Shown piece by piece: positions 53,277 to 62,562 of a stretch of DNA of 64,000 nucleotides. Location of the stretch: assembly GCA_963747315.1 (NCBI GenBank), contig CAVVEQ010000010.1, forward strand, positions 11,445-75,444. The letters are read 5' to 3'. Under the pieces are notes generated by a model that was given only the letters and a program-made list of their open reading frames with translations, made no database searches and had not been told where the DNA came from. Source of the DNA: CAVVEQ01 sp963747315 (lineage in GTDB: Bacteria; Chloroflexota; Anaerolineae; Anaerolineales; Anaerolineaceae). Position numbers and translations under genes: made by a program. Position 1 is the stretch's first letter, and each line of letters starts with the position of its first letter.

Positions 53277-53885
53277 ATGGAACAAGAAAATCTCCAGGGG
53301 GAAACCACCCCGTCGCAGGAAGCATCTGAAAAAACCCGCGGCAGCGTCAAGACGTTCTTCATCGAACTTCTCCAGGTTCTGGTGTTGGCCGCGGTTCTCT
53401 ATTTTGCCATCGACGCGGTCGTCGCAAGGGTGCGCGTGGAAAATATCAGCATGGAGCCCACCCTGATGCCCGGCGAGTTCCTGCTCGTTAACCGCCTGGC
53501 CTACCGTATGGGAGAGATCCAGCGCGGCGATGTGGTCATCTTCCATTACCCGTTGGATCCCAAAGAAGACTTCATTAAAAGAGCCATTGGCCTCCCCGGG
53601 GATACCGTCCGGGTCGAGAACGGCAGTGTTTATGTTAACGACGTGAAGCTCGAGGAGCCCTATATCGCTGCCCCGCCGGATTATTCCGGTTCCTGGTTGG
53701 TGCCAGAAAACACCATCTTCGTCCTCGGTGATAACCGCAACCGCTCGCTGGATTCCCACGCCTGGGGATTCGTGCCATTCGACCTGATCCTCGGCAAAGC
53801 CCTGGTCGTCTACTGGCCGTTCGATCGGGCCAAGACCATCACCCACCCGGATCTCTCCGGTCTGTCCTCCACCCTCACGCCATGA
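53277..53885 (+). CDS. lepB: Signal peptidase I
   Basis: 202 residues. One N-terminal helix (FFIELLQVLVLAAVLYFAID), the catalytic Ser in ENISMEPTLMPGEFL, the catalytic Lys in DFIKRAIGLPGDTV and the box GDNRNRSLDSHAWGFVP. It removes signal peptides from exported proteins at the outer face of the membrane. No ribosome site precedes ATG 53277, consistent with a leaderless message. Confidence 0.95.
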   Translation: MEQENLQGETTPSQEASEKTRGSVKTFFIELLQVLVLAAVLYFAIDAVVARVRVENISMEPTLMPGEFLLVNRLAYRMGEIQRGDVVIFHYPLDPKEDFIKRAIGLPGDTVRVENGSVYVNDVKLEEPYIAAPPDYSGSWLVPENTIFVLGDNRNRSLDSHAWGFVPFDLILGKALVVYWPFDRAKTITHPDLSGLSSTLTP

Positions 53886-53900
53886 TAAAATGGAACCATT

Positions 53901-54209
53901 ATGCGTCTCGTTGAAACTTATTCCAGCGGAGAGAATATGATCGTGCCTTGCCCGGAATGCCAGGCAGGCAAGATGCACCGCACCGTGGTCACCTACCTTA
54001 CCTACATCGGCGAGGAGTTGATCTCGGTCCCCGATTTCCCTGCCTGGGTTTGCGATATCTGCGGCCGGCGGGAGTACGATCAAACCGCCCTCAACCAGCT
54101 CTCACTCATCCTCAGCCCCACCGCCGGCACCCCCAACCCTTCCCGCCGGACGATGCCTCATACGCCGAAGAAATCGGCCAAGGAACCCATCGCCGACCGT
54201 AAGGGGTAA
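53901..54209 (+). CDS. YgiT-type (MqsA N-terminal-like) zinc-finger protein
   Basis: 102 residues. Two CxxC pairs, CPEC and CDIC, about 35 residues apart, with HRTVVTYLTYIGEELISVPD between them, match the YgiT/MqsA N-terminal zinc domain. No HTH domain follows; the tail is basic and Ser/Pro-rich. MqsA is an antitoxin, but no MqsR-like toxin is nearby, so a stand-alone zinc protein is the safer call. ATG 53937 is an alternative start. Confidence 0.75.
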   Translation: MRLVETYSSGENMIVPCPECQAGKMHRTVVTYLTYIGEELISVPDFPAWVCDICGRREYDQTALNQLSLILSPTAGTPNPSRRTMPHTPKKSAKEPIADRKG

Positions 54210-54225
54210 AATATCGACCGATCCT

Positions 54226-54390
54226 GGCGGGCACTAGCCCACCTTCTATTTTTAGGCGTAGGGCGGGCGCATGCCCGTCATTTTTCTTATTTTCGCGTCA
54301 GTAGAATTCCCTCTCTGAACAGCTTTATTCCGCTGAAAAATCGGGAAGTTCGGCGTGGAGATTAAATGTTTAGGCGGGCTCGCGCCCGCC
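54226..54390. repeat. Cluster of three REP-like palindromes
   Basis: GGCGGGCACTAGCCCACC (54226-54243), GGGCGGGCGCATGCCCGTC (54261-54279, then ATTTTTCTTATTTT) and GGCGGGCTCGCGCCCGCC (54373-54390). They resemble the element at 16261-16278 and the core of the RAYT repeats. The gap 54210-54416 holds nothing else. Confidence 0.65.
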
Positions 54391-54416
54391 TTATGATCGT
54401 GATCGGGGAAATTCCT

Positions 54417-55259
54417 TTAATCCGGGTAAACACAGATACCGATCGTCCCCGGGCCGGTGTGCGCCCCGATGACTGGCGATAGATCCAGAACTTGCATTTC
54501 CACGACCTTCAGCCGTTTTTCCAGTTCAGCGCGCGCATCCTCCGCCAGTTTCTTCGCGTCGGAGTGCATGATATTCACGTGGCACGGAGCGCTGCCGCCT
54601 TTTTCCACGATGATCTCCAGCAGCCGGGCAACGGCTTTCTTTTGGGTGCGGATCTTCTCGTAACCATCGATCTTGCCCTTGTTCATGAACAGGATCGGTT
54701 TCAGACCAAGCGCGGTGCCCAGGAAGCGTGAAGCGCCGCCGATGCGTCCGCCCTTGTGCAGGTATTTAAGTGTATCCACCATGAAAAAGGTGTGCATGCG
54801 CGCCTCGATAGCCTGGGTGCCTTTGACCACATCTTCAAAGCTCTTCCCCGCCTTCACCATCCTCGCAGCCGCCACCACCAGCAAGGCCAGGCTGCCGGCA
54901 GTTTCGTGTGAATCGAAGACCTCCACTTTCGCTGACTTGAATTCCTTCGCTGCGGAGAGGGCGGAATCCACCGTGCCGCTGATACCAGAGGAGATAAGCG
55001 GGACGAAGATTTGGTCATAATCCTTTGCCAGGTTCTCGAAGGTCAAACGGAATTCCTCGGCCGTAACCTGCGAGGTGGTGGGCATGTTCTGGTCCCTCAC
55101 CAGCCGGGTGTAAAAATCGGCGGAGGAGATATCCACCCCGTCGCGCAATACCACTCCGTTCCAGATGATCTTGAGCGGTAAAACGGTCACGGGCAAGCCC
55201 GAAATGAGATCCGCGGGCAAATTCGCGGTACTATCGGTCACGATCGCGATTTTTGGCAT
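54417..55259 (-). CDS. DegV-family fatty-acid-binding protein
   Basis: 280 residues from ATG 55259, with GAGGGAG upstream. IAIVTDSTANLPADL, PTTSQVTAEEF and LISSGISGTVDSALSAA are DegV hallmarks; GAHTGPGTIGICVYPD closes the second domain. DegV/FakB proteins bind a fatty acid and present it to the FakA kinase. No FakA is in the window. Confidence 0.93.
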   Translation of the reverse strand: MPKIAIVTDSTANLPADLISGLPVTVLPLKIIWNGVVLRDGVDISSADFYTRLVRDQNMPTTSQVTAEEFRLTFENLAKDYDQIFVPLISSGISGTVDSALSAAKEFKSAKVEVFDSHETAGSLALLVVAAARMVKAGKSFEDVVKGTQAIEARMHTFFMVDTLKYLHKGGRIGGASRFLGTALGLKPILFMNKGKIDGYEKIRTQKKAVARLLEIIVEKGGSAPCHVNIMHSDAKKLAEDARAELEKRLKVVEMQVLDLSPVIGAHTGPGTIGICVYPD

Positions 55260-55572
55260 AATTCTCCCTCTCAGGTGTGTAATGGCCGCGCACCGTAACG
55301 AATGCGCAGCTAGAATCCCCACCTTCGGGATTTCATTTTCTAGTATGCCTTAACCCGGTGGGGTTTGTCAATGAAGAATTATTTCAGCCTGGGAAGAATC
55401 AGGGGAAGCCCGCAAGGTTATAATCCATTTATCCGCCCTGGCACAGCGGATGCAACTTCTATTGAAGTAGAGTTGAATTTGGTAAGTGGGTTTCAAAGCA
55501 TGGTTTATTTTGCCCTGCTTCAAGCTGAATTATCAAATTGAACAAACCTGACGATAGACCTGGAGAATGCGC

Positions 55573-56918
55573 ATGAATCCCTTTCTGGAGATCCTCGACA
55601 GCCTCATCGAATCCTTCTCTGCCATCCTTGGCCGACCTCGGGCAATCAAGCCCACCCGCGCCGAGGAAGTGGAGCGCCCGGCAGACCTCCCCGGCAGCGA
55701 GCCGGAACCGGCCTCGGAGGAATCCGGCGCAGCTTCGCAAGAGGAGCAATCGGAGGAGGTTGCTGAGATAACCCCGAATTCGATGTTACCCCGGAGGAAA
55801 CGGTAGAGGCGGAAGAGCAGGAGGAAACGCTCGAACCCGAATCTCTTGAGGAAGACCGGCCGGGGGATATGCCCCCCGGAGTAGAGGAAACACCCGATCC
55901 GACCGCGGAGGAACCAATCGGGGGCGAAGAACAACCGTCAGTTGCGGAGGATGAAGTCTGCCTCCCTGGCGAAGAATCCGCGGAATCCCAACCCGCAGCC
56001 GAGCCTTATCCCCTCCCGGAGCCGGTGGAACGCAAGGTAATGGTGATTCACTTCGATCCGCTGGTACCCTCTGCCAGGGGCAGACGGCTCAGCGATGCGC
56101 TGGCCGGCCGTGACCCCGAGGATCTGCTGCGGGTGTTCATTTCCGACCTGCGCGAGTGCAGCGGCGGGTACGCCCGCTACCGGGTGGTCGAACGGGTCAA
56201 TATCGACCGCCTGCCGGTGAAGTGCGATGGATTCCAGTACTCGCCCGATCACTTTATGCAGTGCTGGCAGACCGGTTCGGGCTTCCACGTGCCGGACGCG
56301 ATGGATTATGCCAGGCTCTTCGAGGAAGCCGATATTTACAAGAAAGTTAATGAAGGGATCGTGGACGAGGTTTGGATGTTTGGTCCGCCTTATTGCGGTT
56401 TTTACGAATCTGCCATGGCCGGAAAGGGTGCTTTTTACCTCAATGCGCCAGCGCTTAACCTTCCGGGCAAGCTGGAGCGCAGGGTGGTTGTGATGGGATT
56501 CAACTACGAGCGCGGCGTGGGCGAGATGCTGGAAAGCTACGGCCACCGCGCCGAGGATACAATGCGCAAGGTCTTCCAGGAGAAACGCGGGAATTCGAAT
56601 CTTTGGGAACGCTTCATCCGCCACGAACGCGCCACCCCTGGCAAGGCTGAAGTGGGCACTATTCACTACGCGCCCAACAGCGAGAAGGATTACGACTGGG
56701 GCAATCCGCGCGAGGTGATGAGCCGCTGCGATACCTGGCTGAGCTTTCCCGATCTCTCGGGTTCCGGAAAATTGGTCAAAGCCGAGGCATGGGGCGATGG
56801 TGATATGCGCTCCCACCACAAGTGGTGGTTTAGCCGCATCCCACACGTGGCTGGTTTGAACGAAGATATCGACCTCAACTGGTGGAAGTATATTGTCGAT
56901 CCGAATGAAGTGATCTGA
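55573..56918 (+). CDS. Unrecognised protein with acidic N-terminus, one frameshift
   Basis: About 448 residues after joining frames near 55770. Residues 1-155 are mostly Glu/Pro-rich and disordered. The C-terminal 290 residues are a conserved-looking domain rich in Trp, Tyr and Cys: VMVIHFDPLVPSARGRRLSD, DEVWMFGPPYCGFYESAMAG, WKYIVDPNEV at the end. I know of related uncharacterised bacterial proteins but no function. ATG 55573 is chosen because GGAG lies 7 nt upstream. The DUF922 gene follows after 5 bp. Confidence 0.7.
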
Positions 56919-56923
56919 TCATT

Positions 56924-57550
56924 ATGGGCTCATCCACCCGCGGCCGCATCCTGATCGTCACCATACTGGTGGTACTCTTTACTGCCTGCCTGGCCGGGCT
57001 GCCGGGAACGCTCTTTTCACGCCTGCCCAAACAGGGTGAAGAGACTCCGGCTTCCACCCCCTCATCAAGCGCTGGCGAAGCCTACACCATTCCCACTCCA
57101 AAGATCCTGTATTACCAGATCAGGGGCTCCACAGAGACCGATCTGGCTAAAGAGATCCAGTCCAAGGGACCCAATGGTTACGCCGGTTACACCAACTGGT
57201 ACATCCGCTGGGGCTGGCCGGGGTTTGGACATGAGGAATGCGATCTTTCGAAAGCCTGGATCACCGCGAAGGTTTCCGTCACCCTGCCCGAGTGGAACCC
57301 CCCCGCGGGAGTATCTACCGACCTGATCAATAACTGGATGGAGTTCAGCCAGGCGCTCTACCGCCACGAGATGGGGCACGTCGGGAACATCACCGGTTCC
57401 CTGCCGCGGATCCAGAAGGCGATCCAAGGCTCGGATTGCATCACCGCCGATTCGGCGGCGAATGCAGTTCTGGATAAAATGCGCGGCTGGGATGTTCAAT
57501 ACGACGATCGAACCGACCACGGGAGGACCGAAGGGGCGATTTTTCCATAG
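56924..57550 (+). CDS. DUF922-family putative zinc metalloprotease
   Basis: 208 residues. An N-terminal helix/signal (ILIVTILVVLFTACLAGLPG), a Ser/Thr/Pro linker and a DUF922 domain with YYQIRGSTETDLAKEIQSKG, WITAKVSVTLPEWNPP and the metal motif RHEMGHVGN (HExGH). DUF922 members are predicted secreted zinc peptidases. It follows the acidic-domain gene within the same operon. Confidence 0.85.
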   Translation: MGSSTRGRILIVTILVVLFTACLAGLPGTLFSRLPKQGEETPASTPSSSAGEAYTIPTPKILYYQIRGSTETDLAKEIQSKGPNGYAGYTNWYIRWGWPGFGHEECDLSKAWITAKVSVTLPEWNPPAGVSTDLINNWMEFSQALYRHEMGHVGNITGSLPRIQKAIQGSDCITADSAANAVLDKMRGWDVQYDDRTDHGRTEGAIFP

Positions 57551-57591
57551 AAGGGGTGATAATCCAGTTATGTTATAATCTGGGCGAATTT

Positions 57592-57666
57592 GGTCCTCTA
57601 GCTCAATGGTAGAGCAGCTGACTCTTAATCAGTTGGTTCAGGGTTCAAGTCCCTGGAGGATCACCA
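57592..57666 (+). tRNA. tRNA-Lys (CTT) with encoded CCA, integration site
   Basis: Acceptor GGTCCTC/GAGGATC, anticodon loop CTCTTAA with CTT, T arm CAGGGTTCAAGTCCCTG and encoded CCA (57664-57666). TATAAT at 57573-57578 lies 13 nt upstream. A tyrosine integrase ends 13 bp beyond the CCA, so the 3' end is the likely attachment site of the element to the right. Confidence 0.95.
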
Positions 57667-57679
57667 AATATGGCGGTTT

Positions 57680-58968
57680 TCAAGCCGCTAACCCCCATAT
57701 TTGGGTGTAAAAAGAGTCTACCGAACTGGCAGACTCTTTTTCTACAGCTACCTTACAGCTATGAGATTCGTTTGGGTGAACAGTTAATTTTCTCACAGTA
57801 TAAACTTTGGGCTTTTCAGAGATCTTCTTGAATTCATCGCTTATATCCACTGCAGTCATTAGCTCATCCAACTTCTCTGCAGCGTCTTCTTGCATTCCTG
57901 GTAGAACATGAGAATAGAGATTTAGCGTAATACCGATATCTGAGTGGCCTAAGCGTTCCTGAACAACCTTAGGATGAATACCCTTAAGAAGCATAAGCGA
58001 TGCAGCGGTGTGTCTTAGATCATGAAACCGAATATCGGGCAAGTTTGCCAATTTTAGGTAATCTTTGAAGTGTTCAACTAAGTTGCTCGCTTCCATTGGT
58101 GTTCCGATCGAAGTTGGAAAAATCAGGTCATTCTCTTTCCATTTTGCTCCTGCAAATTGTCGTTCGGTTTGTTGCAGTTCAAAGTGTTTTTTAAGAATTT
58201 CAATCGTCGTTTTCCCAAGGACAACTACCCTCCTTCCGGATGCGGATTTAGGTTCACAAAACACAAGTCCGTGACTCCTTCGTCCTCTGAACCTGTCTTT
58301 GAATCTGCAACTTTCCAGTTTTCCAATCCAGGTCAGACCACTTCAAACCAATAAGTCTCCCCTTCTCTAAGACCCGTATTTACAGCAAGCCAAAATAGTG
58401 CTTCATATTTTGTTCCTTTTGATACCATTATCAAACTCCTGACCTGGGTATCATCCAGGGTTTTCATTTCCTTTCTTCTGATCCTTGGACGTGTTACCGC
58501 ATCTGCAGGATTCCTCCCGAGCAATTCCCATTTGACTGCGAGGTTCAAAGAACGGTGAAGAACAGAATGGATTAGGATAACGGTCCGCTCGCTTGCACCA
58601 TCTTTGAGCTTTTTGTTATACAGGGATTGAATATTGTCTGGCCTCAAATCTTTCAGTTTAATGTCGCCCAAAGTGGGAATGATGTGTTGCTGAACGATCT
58701 GGGTATATTGCTCATGGGTTTTCGGTCGGATGGTTGATTTTATTGTAATTAGCCATTCATTCAAGTATTGTTCATAAGTAATATTGGCTCCCGATAATAT
58801 TAGACCATCCCTGATTTGGGAATTGGTTGTCAGGAGCCATAATCGTGCTTCCTGTTGGGTTTTGAAGTACTTTTTTTTATGTTTTCCATCGACAGTGACT
58901 TGGGCAGTCCATAGCCCATCTTTACGTTTATATATGCTACCTTCACCTTGACCACGTTTTTTAGCCAT
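57680..58968 (-). CDS. Tyrosine recombinase/integrase, two frameshifts
   Basis: About 430 residues. The Arm DNA-binding domain is GSIYKRKDGLWTAQVTVDGK, the SAM-like core-binding domain LNEWLITIKSTIRPKTHEQY, and the catalytic domain has TGLRE, HDLRHTAASL (Arg, His), LGHSDIGITLNLYSH (His and the nucleophile Tyr). Frame breaks lie near 58345 (extra A) and 58285. It inserts the element into tRNA-Lys by site-specific recombination. The stop lies 13 bp from the tRNA CCA. The gene is AT-rich. Confidence 0.93.
57709..57742. terminator. Hairpin inside the integrase 3' end
   Basis: AAAAAGAGTCT and AGACTCTTTTT enclose a 10-nt loop. It may end transcription from the tRNA or of the integrase gene. A second palindrome CACCAAATATGG / CCATATTTGGGTG (57663-57705) overlaps the tRNA end and may be part of the att core. 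Confidence 0.65.
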
Positions 58969-59101
58969 TTCTAATCTCCTTAATATTTGATCTTGAAATA
59001 TTGACGTACCCTTCTACACTTCTACACTCTACACTTTCTACACCAGCAGGATATCCTAATAGAGCTGTATTTGTTGGTTGCGCAATTACATATCGGATGT
59101 T

Positions 59102-60443
59102 CATTGCCATCTTGATAGTTTATCGATGAAACCACCATCAACAAGGTGATCAATCGCAAGCTGAACATCATACGCAAGTAATCTGGTGGATTGTTGAATT
59201 TCGCGGCTTGACGGGTTTTCTTTTATTGCGTATTGCCCTAAGTACTTTTTCTTCAATCGATGGTTTCTGAGCAGTTAAGTTTTCAGACAATTGACTGTAA
59301 AGGATGTGTAATTCTTCTCGGCGATGCTCCGCAATCATTTGAGCCCTTGCCCAATGATTCATTTCAATTGTGGGACTGCCTGATAAACTGGCAAAAAGGG
59401 CAGCCATGCGGAGGGCTTTCTCAGGAAACCTGGCGTAATTCCCGTCCAAATCATGGTTGGTTCTAGATCTTGTGATCTGATTTATTCCATCATCGTAAGC
59501 ATAATATGCTGAAAAAACTTCCTCGCTTAATCTAAGAACTTGTCGATCAGGCTGTATGATTTTCGCATGGGTGCCTGATATTTCGACTTTTGGGATTCCA
59601 AGTTCTTCATGCCACCTTTTTAGAGGATCTATTAGCGAGGCTGGGATTACCCCCAGTCCTCTGGGAAATTGTTCGTTTGAATAGAAATCTGGATCGGGAG
59701 CGACGAGGAAAAACCTCGCTAGGAATCCGTCCCCCCAGAGAGCAGATCCTCTTTTGGCGTATGGAAGAAGATCGTCCGGAGTTAAGATTCCTAAAATCGA
59801 CAAATATGGATAATCAATTGTTTCGAGACCTCTCGCGATAGTGCCGTTTCCGAACCGGTCAGGTGTATCATCCAATCTCCGTATGTGACCTCTGAAGTCA
59901 GCCATTGGACCATTGGATTTCATCATATCTATAAATAACTGACCAAATTCTTCGTAGTACCAGCCTTTTTGTCCGGCGAATGCCAGTTGTTCTAAAAATC
60001 TTTCTTTATGGTCTTTAGACAGGCTCTGATAATTTTCAGGGACGATGGTGGACATCAAATTGACCATTTTTTGGGGTGTTGTTGTGTCCGGTAACAGCAT
60101 CCAATCCAGACCCAGCAGCAATCAAGACATCTTTTCCAATTCGAGCTGCAGTGGATTTATAGGTAATGCTTGAACGACCTACAAGTGCAAAATATAGATT
60201 AGTGAAACGAATTCTGCTAAATTCATAACTTACCCGCCTTAATGCCACGGTTGATAATACAAATAGACCTGTTGCAACATGGTAGCCCTCGTATGACCGA
60301 GGGCTCCATTTCGTTGAATATTCTGTGTATTCATCCAACCAAGGGCAAGCATCGGATCCTAAACTTGGTGGAAGAAGTATATGTTTCGGCAACGGGATAA
60401 ACTCGTTGTTTGAATCTGTTGGTTTTGATGTAAAATCACTCAT
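59102..60443 (-). CDS. DUF3987 helicase/primase-like protein, two frameshifts
   Basis: About 446 residues. The N-terminus has a P-loop-like segment VGRSSITYKSTAAR (about residue 90) and the body TIDYPYLSILGILTPDDLLP, WGDGFLARFFLVAPDPDFYS, ARFPEKALRMAALFASLSGS, as in DUF3987 proteins of mobile elements, often found near primase or replication genes. Breaks lie near 60110 and 59200. The repaired C-terminus is a winged-helix-like end (EIQQSTRLLAYDVQLAIDHL). Its likely role is element replication. It overlaps the HTH gene upstream by 8 bp. Confidence 0.75.
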
Positions 60444-60708
60444 GAGAAGACTCCTTCTGAAGGATGGGGTTGACTCGATATGGATCCAAATTCGTCGTTG
60501 GCGCGGCGAATTTGGTATTTATTTGGAACTCATTGTTACTTGTGCGATTTCTTTCTATGTACTGGTGAAGATCTTCTTCTTGAACACGAACTGATCTTCC
60601 TATTCTTATCGAGGGGATCACTCCTTGTTGCATCAATGAGTACGATTTCGATTCCGAAATCCCCAACAATTCAGCAACATCTTTGGCGTTCATTAATTTA
60701 GGTATCAT
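60436..60708 (-). CDS. Excisionase-like HTH protein
   Basis: 90 residues. The N-terminal MerR/HTH_17 fold is LMNAKDVAELLGISESKSYS followed by IPSIRIGRSVRVQEEDLHQY, typical of excisionase-family DNA-binding proteins. The rest is unstructured. It may act as recombination directionality factor or element repressor. The 3' end overlaps the DUF3987 start. Confidence 0.85.
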   Translation of the reverse strand: MIPKLMNAKDVAELLGISESKSYSLMQQGVIPSIRIGRSVRVQEEDLHQYIERNRTSNNEFQINTKFAAPTTNLDPYRVNPILQKESSHE

Positions 60709-60890
60709 TTTATTTTCCTATAAGTAAGATTTGAATTTTCCACCAATTCAAACATAGTGGACCCAGTTTTCCTATTACATTCAAGGAATAATCGACAAGT
60801 TGTTTCCTTTCGTTTGAAATGACACAACTTTGATGGTTTTGCGGCCATCTCACATTCACGATCTCTTTTACAAAACGGTAAGGTACTCAT
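60705..60890 (-). CDS. Small Cys-rich hypothetical protein
   Basis: 61 residues with five Cys (FCKRDREC, LCHFKRKETTCRLFLEC), basic, with no clear hydrophobic segment. It overlaps the excisionase-like start by 4 bp, which supports real coding. Function unknown; a zinc-binding element protein is possible. The 204-bp gap 60891-61094 is AT-rich and shows no gene. Confidence 0.45.
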   Translation of the reverse strand: MSTLPFCKRDRECEMAAKPSKLCHFKRKETTCRLFLECNRKTGSTMFELVENSNLTYRKIK

Positions 60891-61094
60891 TCAAGGTGTA
60901 AACACTTCTCCCTTTTAATAAAAATAATGTTGATCATTTCAATGATCAGCACTATTGTACAAAAAATTTACAGACGATGTTGGCACTTAATATGCTTCTA
61001 GATTAAGAAATATATATTTTTAATCTTTACGTTGAAAATCTTTAAGATGAAACAATTAATCAGCCAGTGCGCTGATTTTGAATATTTCCTTTCT

Positions 61095-61928
61095 TTATTC
61101 TTGGTTTGAATCATTTGCTTCGATCGATTTGATTATTTCCTTTGAGGCTTTCCTGATCCTCTCCAGGTGATCCAGGATCATCTCCGAGGTGGCTCCATGC
61201 AAGGCAACATAATTGGGGCTGCTCAAGCCGTTCAAACCGAAATACTTGCCGACTACGTATGCAACGGATTCAGCCTCCAGTTCCCGGATGGTCTTATCCA
61301 TCGGTCGATTCTCATCCTGATGCAGGAGCTCATGCGCGATCTCGTGGATCAGGGTCTTGGTTCCGGCAGTAGGATCCAGCTGGATCTCCCCTCCTCTGCT
61401 CAAGCCCTGGATGTTCCCATCCAGTTTCTTGACCGTCACCGAGATGCCCTTCAGCTTGGCGAAGTCGATCAGCCTCTGGGAGAGGATGGCATTCTGCTCT
61501 GGGCTCTTCCAGTTGGGAGGCTCCGGCAGTGGTTCCCCTTCGGTCTGGGATACATCAAAGACATATACGACACGGAAACCCTTGAGTTCCTGCCTTGAGG
61601 TGGGATCATCGGGGTTTTCCTGGACGAAGATGGGAGCCAATATGGGGATACCTCTCTCGCCCTTCCTTACATAGCGGTTGAAGCTGCGCCACTTCTGGTA
61701 GCCAGCCACGTTGGTCGCATCCGGGCAGGACATCAGGATGCACCACACATTGCAGGGACTGTACTGGTGGAACCTGGCACAGGTCTCCAGGTACTGGAGC
61801 ATTTCTGCGGTCATCCTGGCCTCATCGGTTGCCTGGGCCAGTTCCTTGATGCGTTCAGTAATGCTTGCGGATAGTTCGCTTGAGGTATAGCGAGGTTGGC
61901 AGGTTGTATCAATAACTTGGGTAAGCAT
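61095..61928 (-). CDS. ArdC-like antirestriction protein with M78-type metallopeptidase domain
   Basis: 277 residues. The N-terminal ArdC/DUF1738 ssDNA-binding domain reads FHQYSPCNVWCILMSCPDAT, GYQKWRSFNRYVRKGERGIP and GFRVVYVFDVSQTEGEPLPE. The C-terminal domain carries HEIAHELLHQDE, a zinc HExxH motif of the ImmA/IrrE-like type, and ELEAESVAYVVGKYFGL. ArdC proteins protect incoming plasmid or element ssDNA from host nucleases. It is intact, unlike many neighbours. Confidence 0.88.
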   Translation of the reverse strand: MLTQVIDTTCQPRYTSSELSASITERIKELAQATDEARMTAEMLQYLETCARFHQYSPCNVWCILMSCPDATNVAGYQKWRSFNRYVRKGERGIPILAPIFVQENPDDPTSRQELKGFRVVYVFDVSQTEGEPLPEPPNWKSPEQNAILSQRLIDFAKLKGISVTVKKLDGNIQGLSRGGEIQLDPTAGTKTLIHEIAHELLHQDENRPMDKTIRELEAESVAYVVGKYFGLNGLSSPNYVALHGATSEMILDHLERIRKASKEIIKSIEANDSNQE

Positions 61929-61948
61929 GATTATTCTCCTTTGGGTAT

Positions 61949-61987
61949 CAAAAAAAGGAGCCCTTCTCTAGTATTAGAGAAAGGCTC
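61949..61987 (-). terminator. Terminator after radC
   Basis: GAGCC(T)TTCTCT and AGAGAAGGGCTC form the stem, followed on the minus strand by TTTTTTT. Confidence 0.85.
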
Positions 61988-62005
61988 GAGGTATGGATGG
62001 ACTCT

Positions 62006-62562
62006 TCAGTTGAATCCCAGGTCGCGTTCCTTGAGCGAGGTGAACTGCCCGTGGGATACGATCAGGTGATCCAGGAGCTCAATATCAAAGAGCTTCCCTC
62101 CCTGGTATACGGAGCGGGTGACAGCGATGTCCTCCATGCTGGGGGAGGTATCTCCGCTGGGGTGGTTATGTGCCAGTATGATCCCGGGAGCATCTCGAGG
62201 ACTGCCTGGCGGTAGATTTCGGATACCCGTACGATCGAGGAGTTCACCGAGCCTTGGGTTACTTTTATGAGGCTCATGACCCGGTTGCGGGTATCCAGGT
62301 CCATGACCCAAATCTCCTCGTGATCCAGCATGCCAATGAAGTAATCCATGATCTGGAAGGCATCTGCGGGTGAATTGATCTGCGGTCTTTCGGCAGGGTG
62401 AGCATATAACTGGGCATTCAGCTCATCGTGCAGCTGGCGGATCCTGGCAAGGGTGGACTCCACCTGTTTCTTGCGTCTCTGGGAGTCTTTCTGCCAGGTG
62501 GTGGAAGCGATATTGATCAGGGGTAGCTGCTCGAGTGTGGGAGTGTTTGAATAGGGGCTCAT
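62006..62562 (-). CDS. radC: RadC-family JAB-domain protein, one frameshift
   Basis: About 185 residues. The N-terminus SQRRKKQVESTLARIRQLHD is followed by the RadC core (EEIWVMDLDTRNRVMSLIKV, TQGSVNSSIVRVSEIYRQA) and, after a break near 62190, the metal motif LAHNHPSGDTSPSMEDI and LLDHLIVSHGQFTSL. RadC-like JAB proteins are common on plasmids and islands and are putative metalloproteases or nucleases. ATG 62562 overlaps the stop of the SWIM gene. Confidence 0.88.

Noticed and set aside
53901..54209. MqsA antitoxin of a toxin-antitoxin pair
   Set aside because: Only the zinc domain is present, with no HTH and no toxin gene adjacent.
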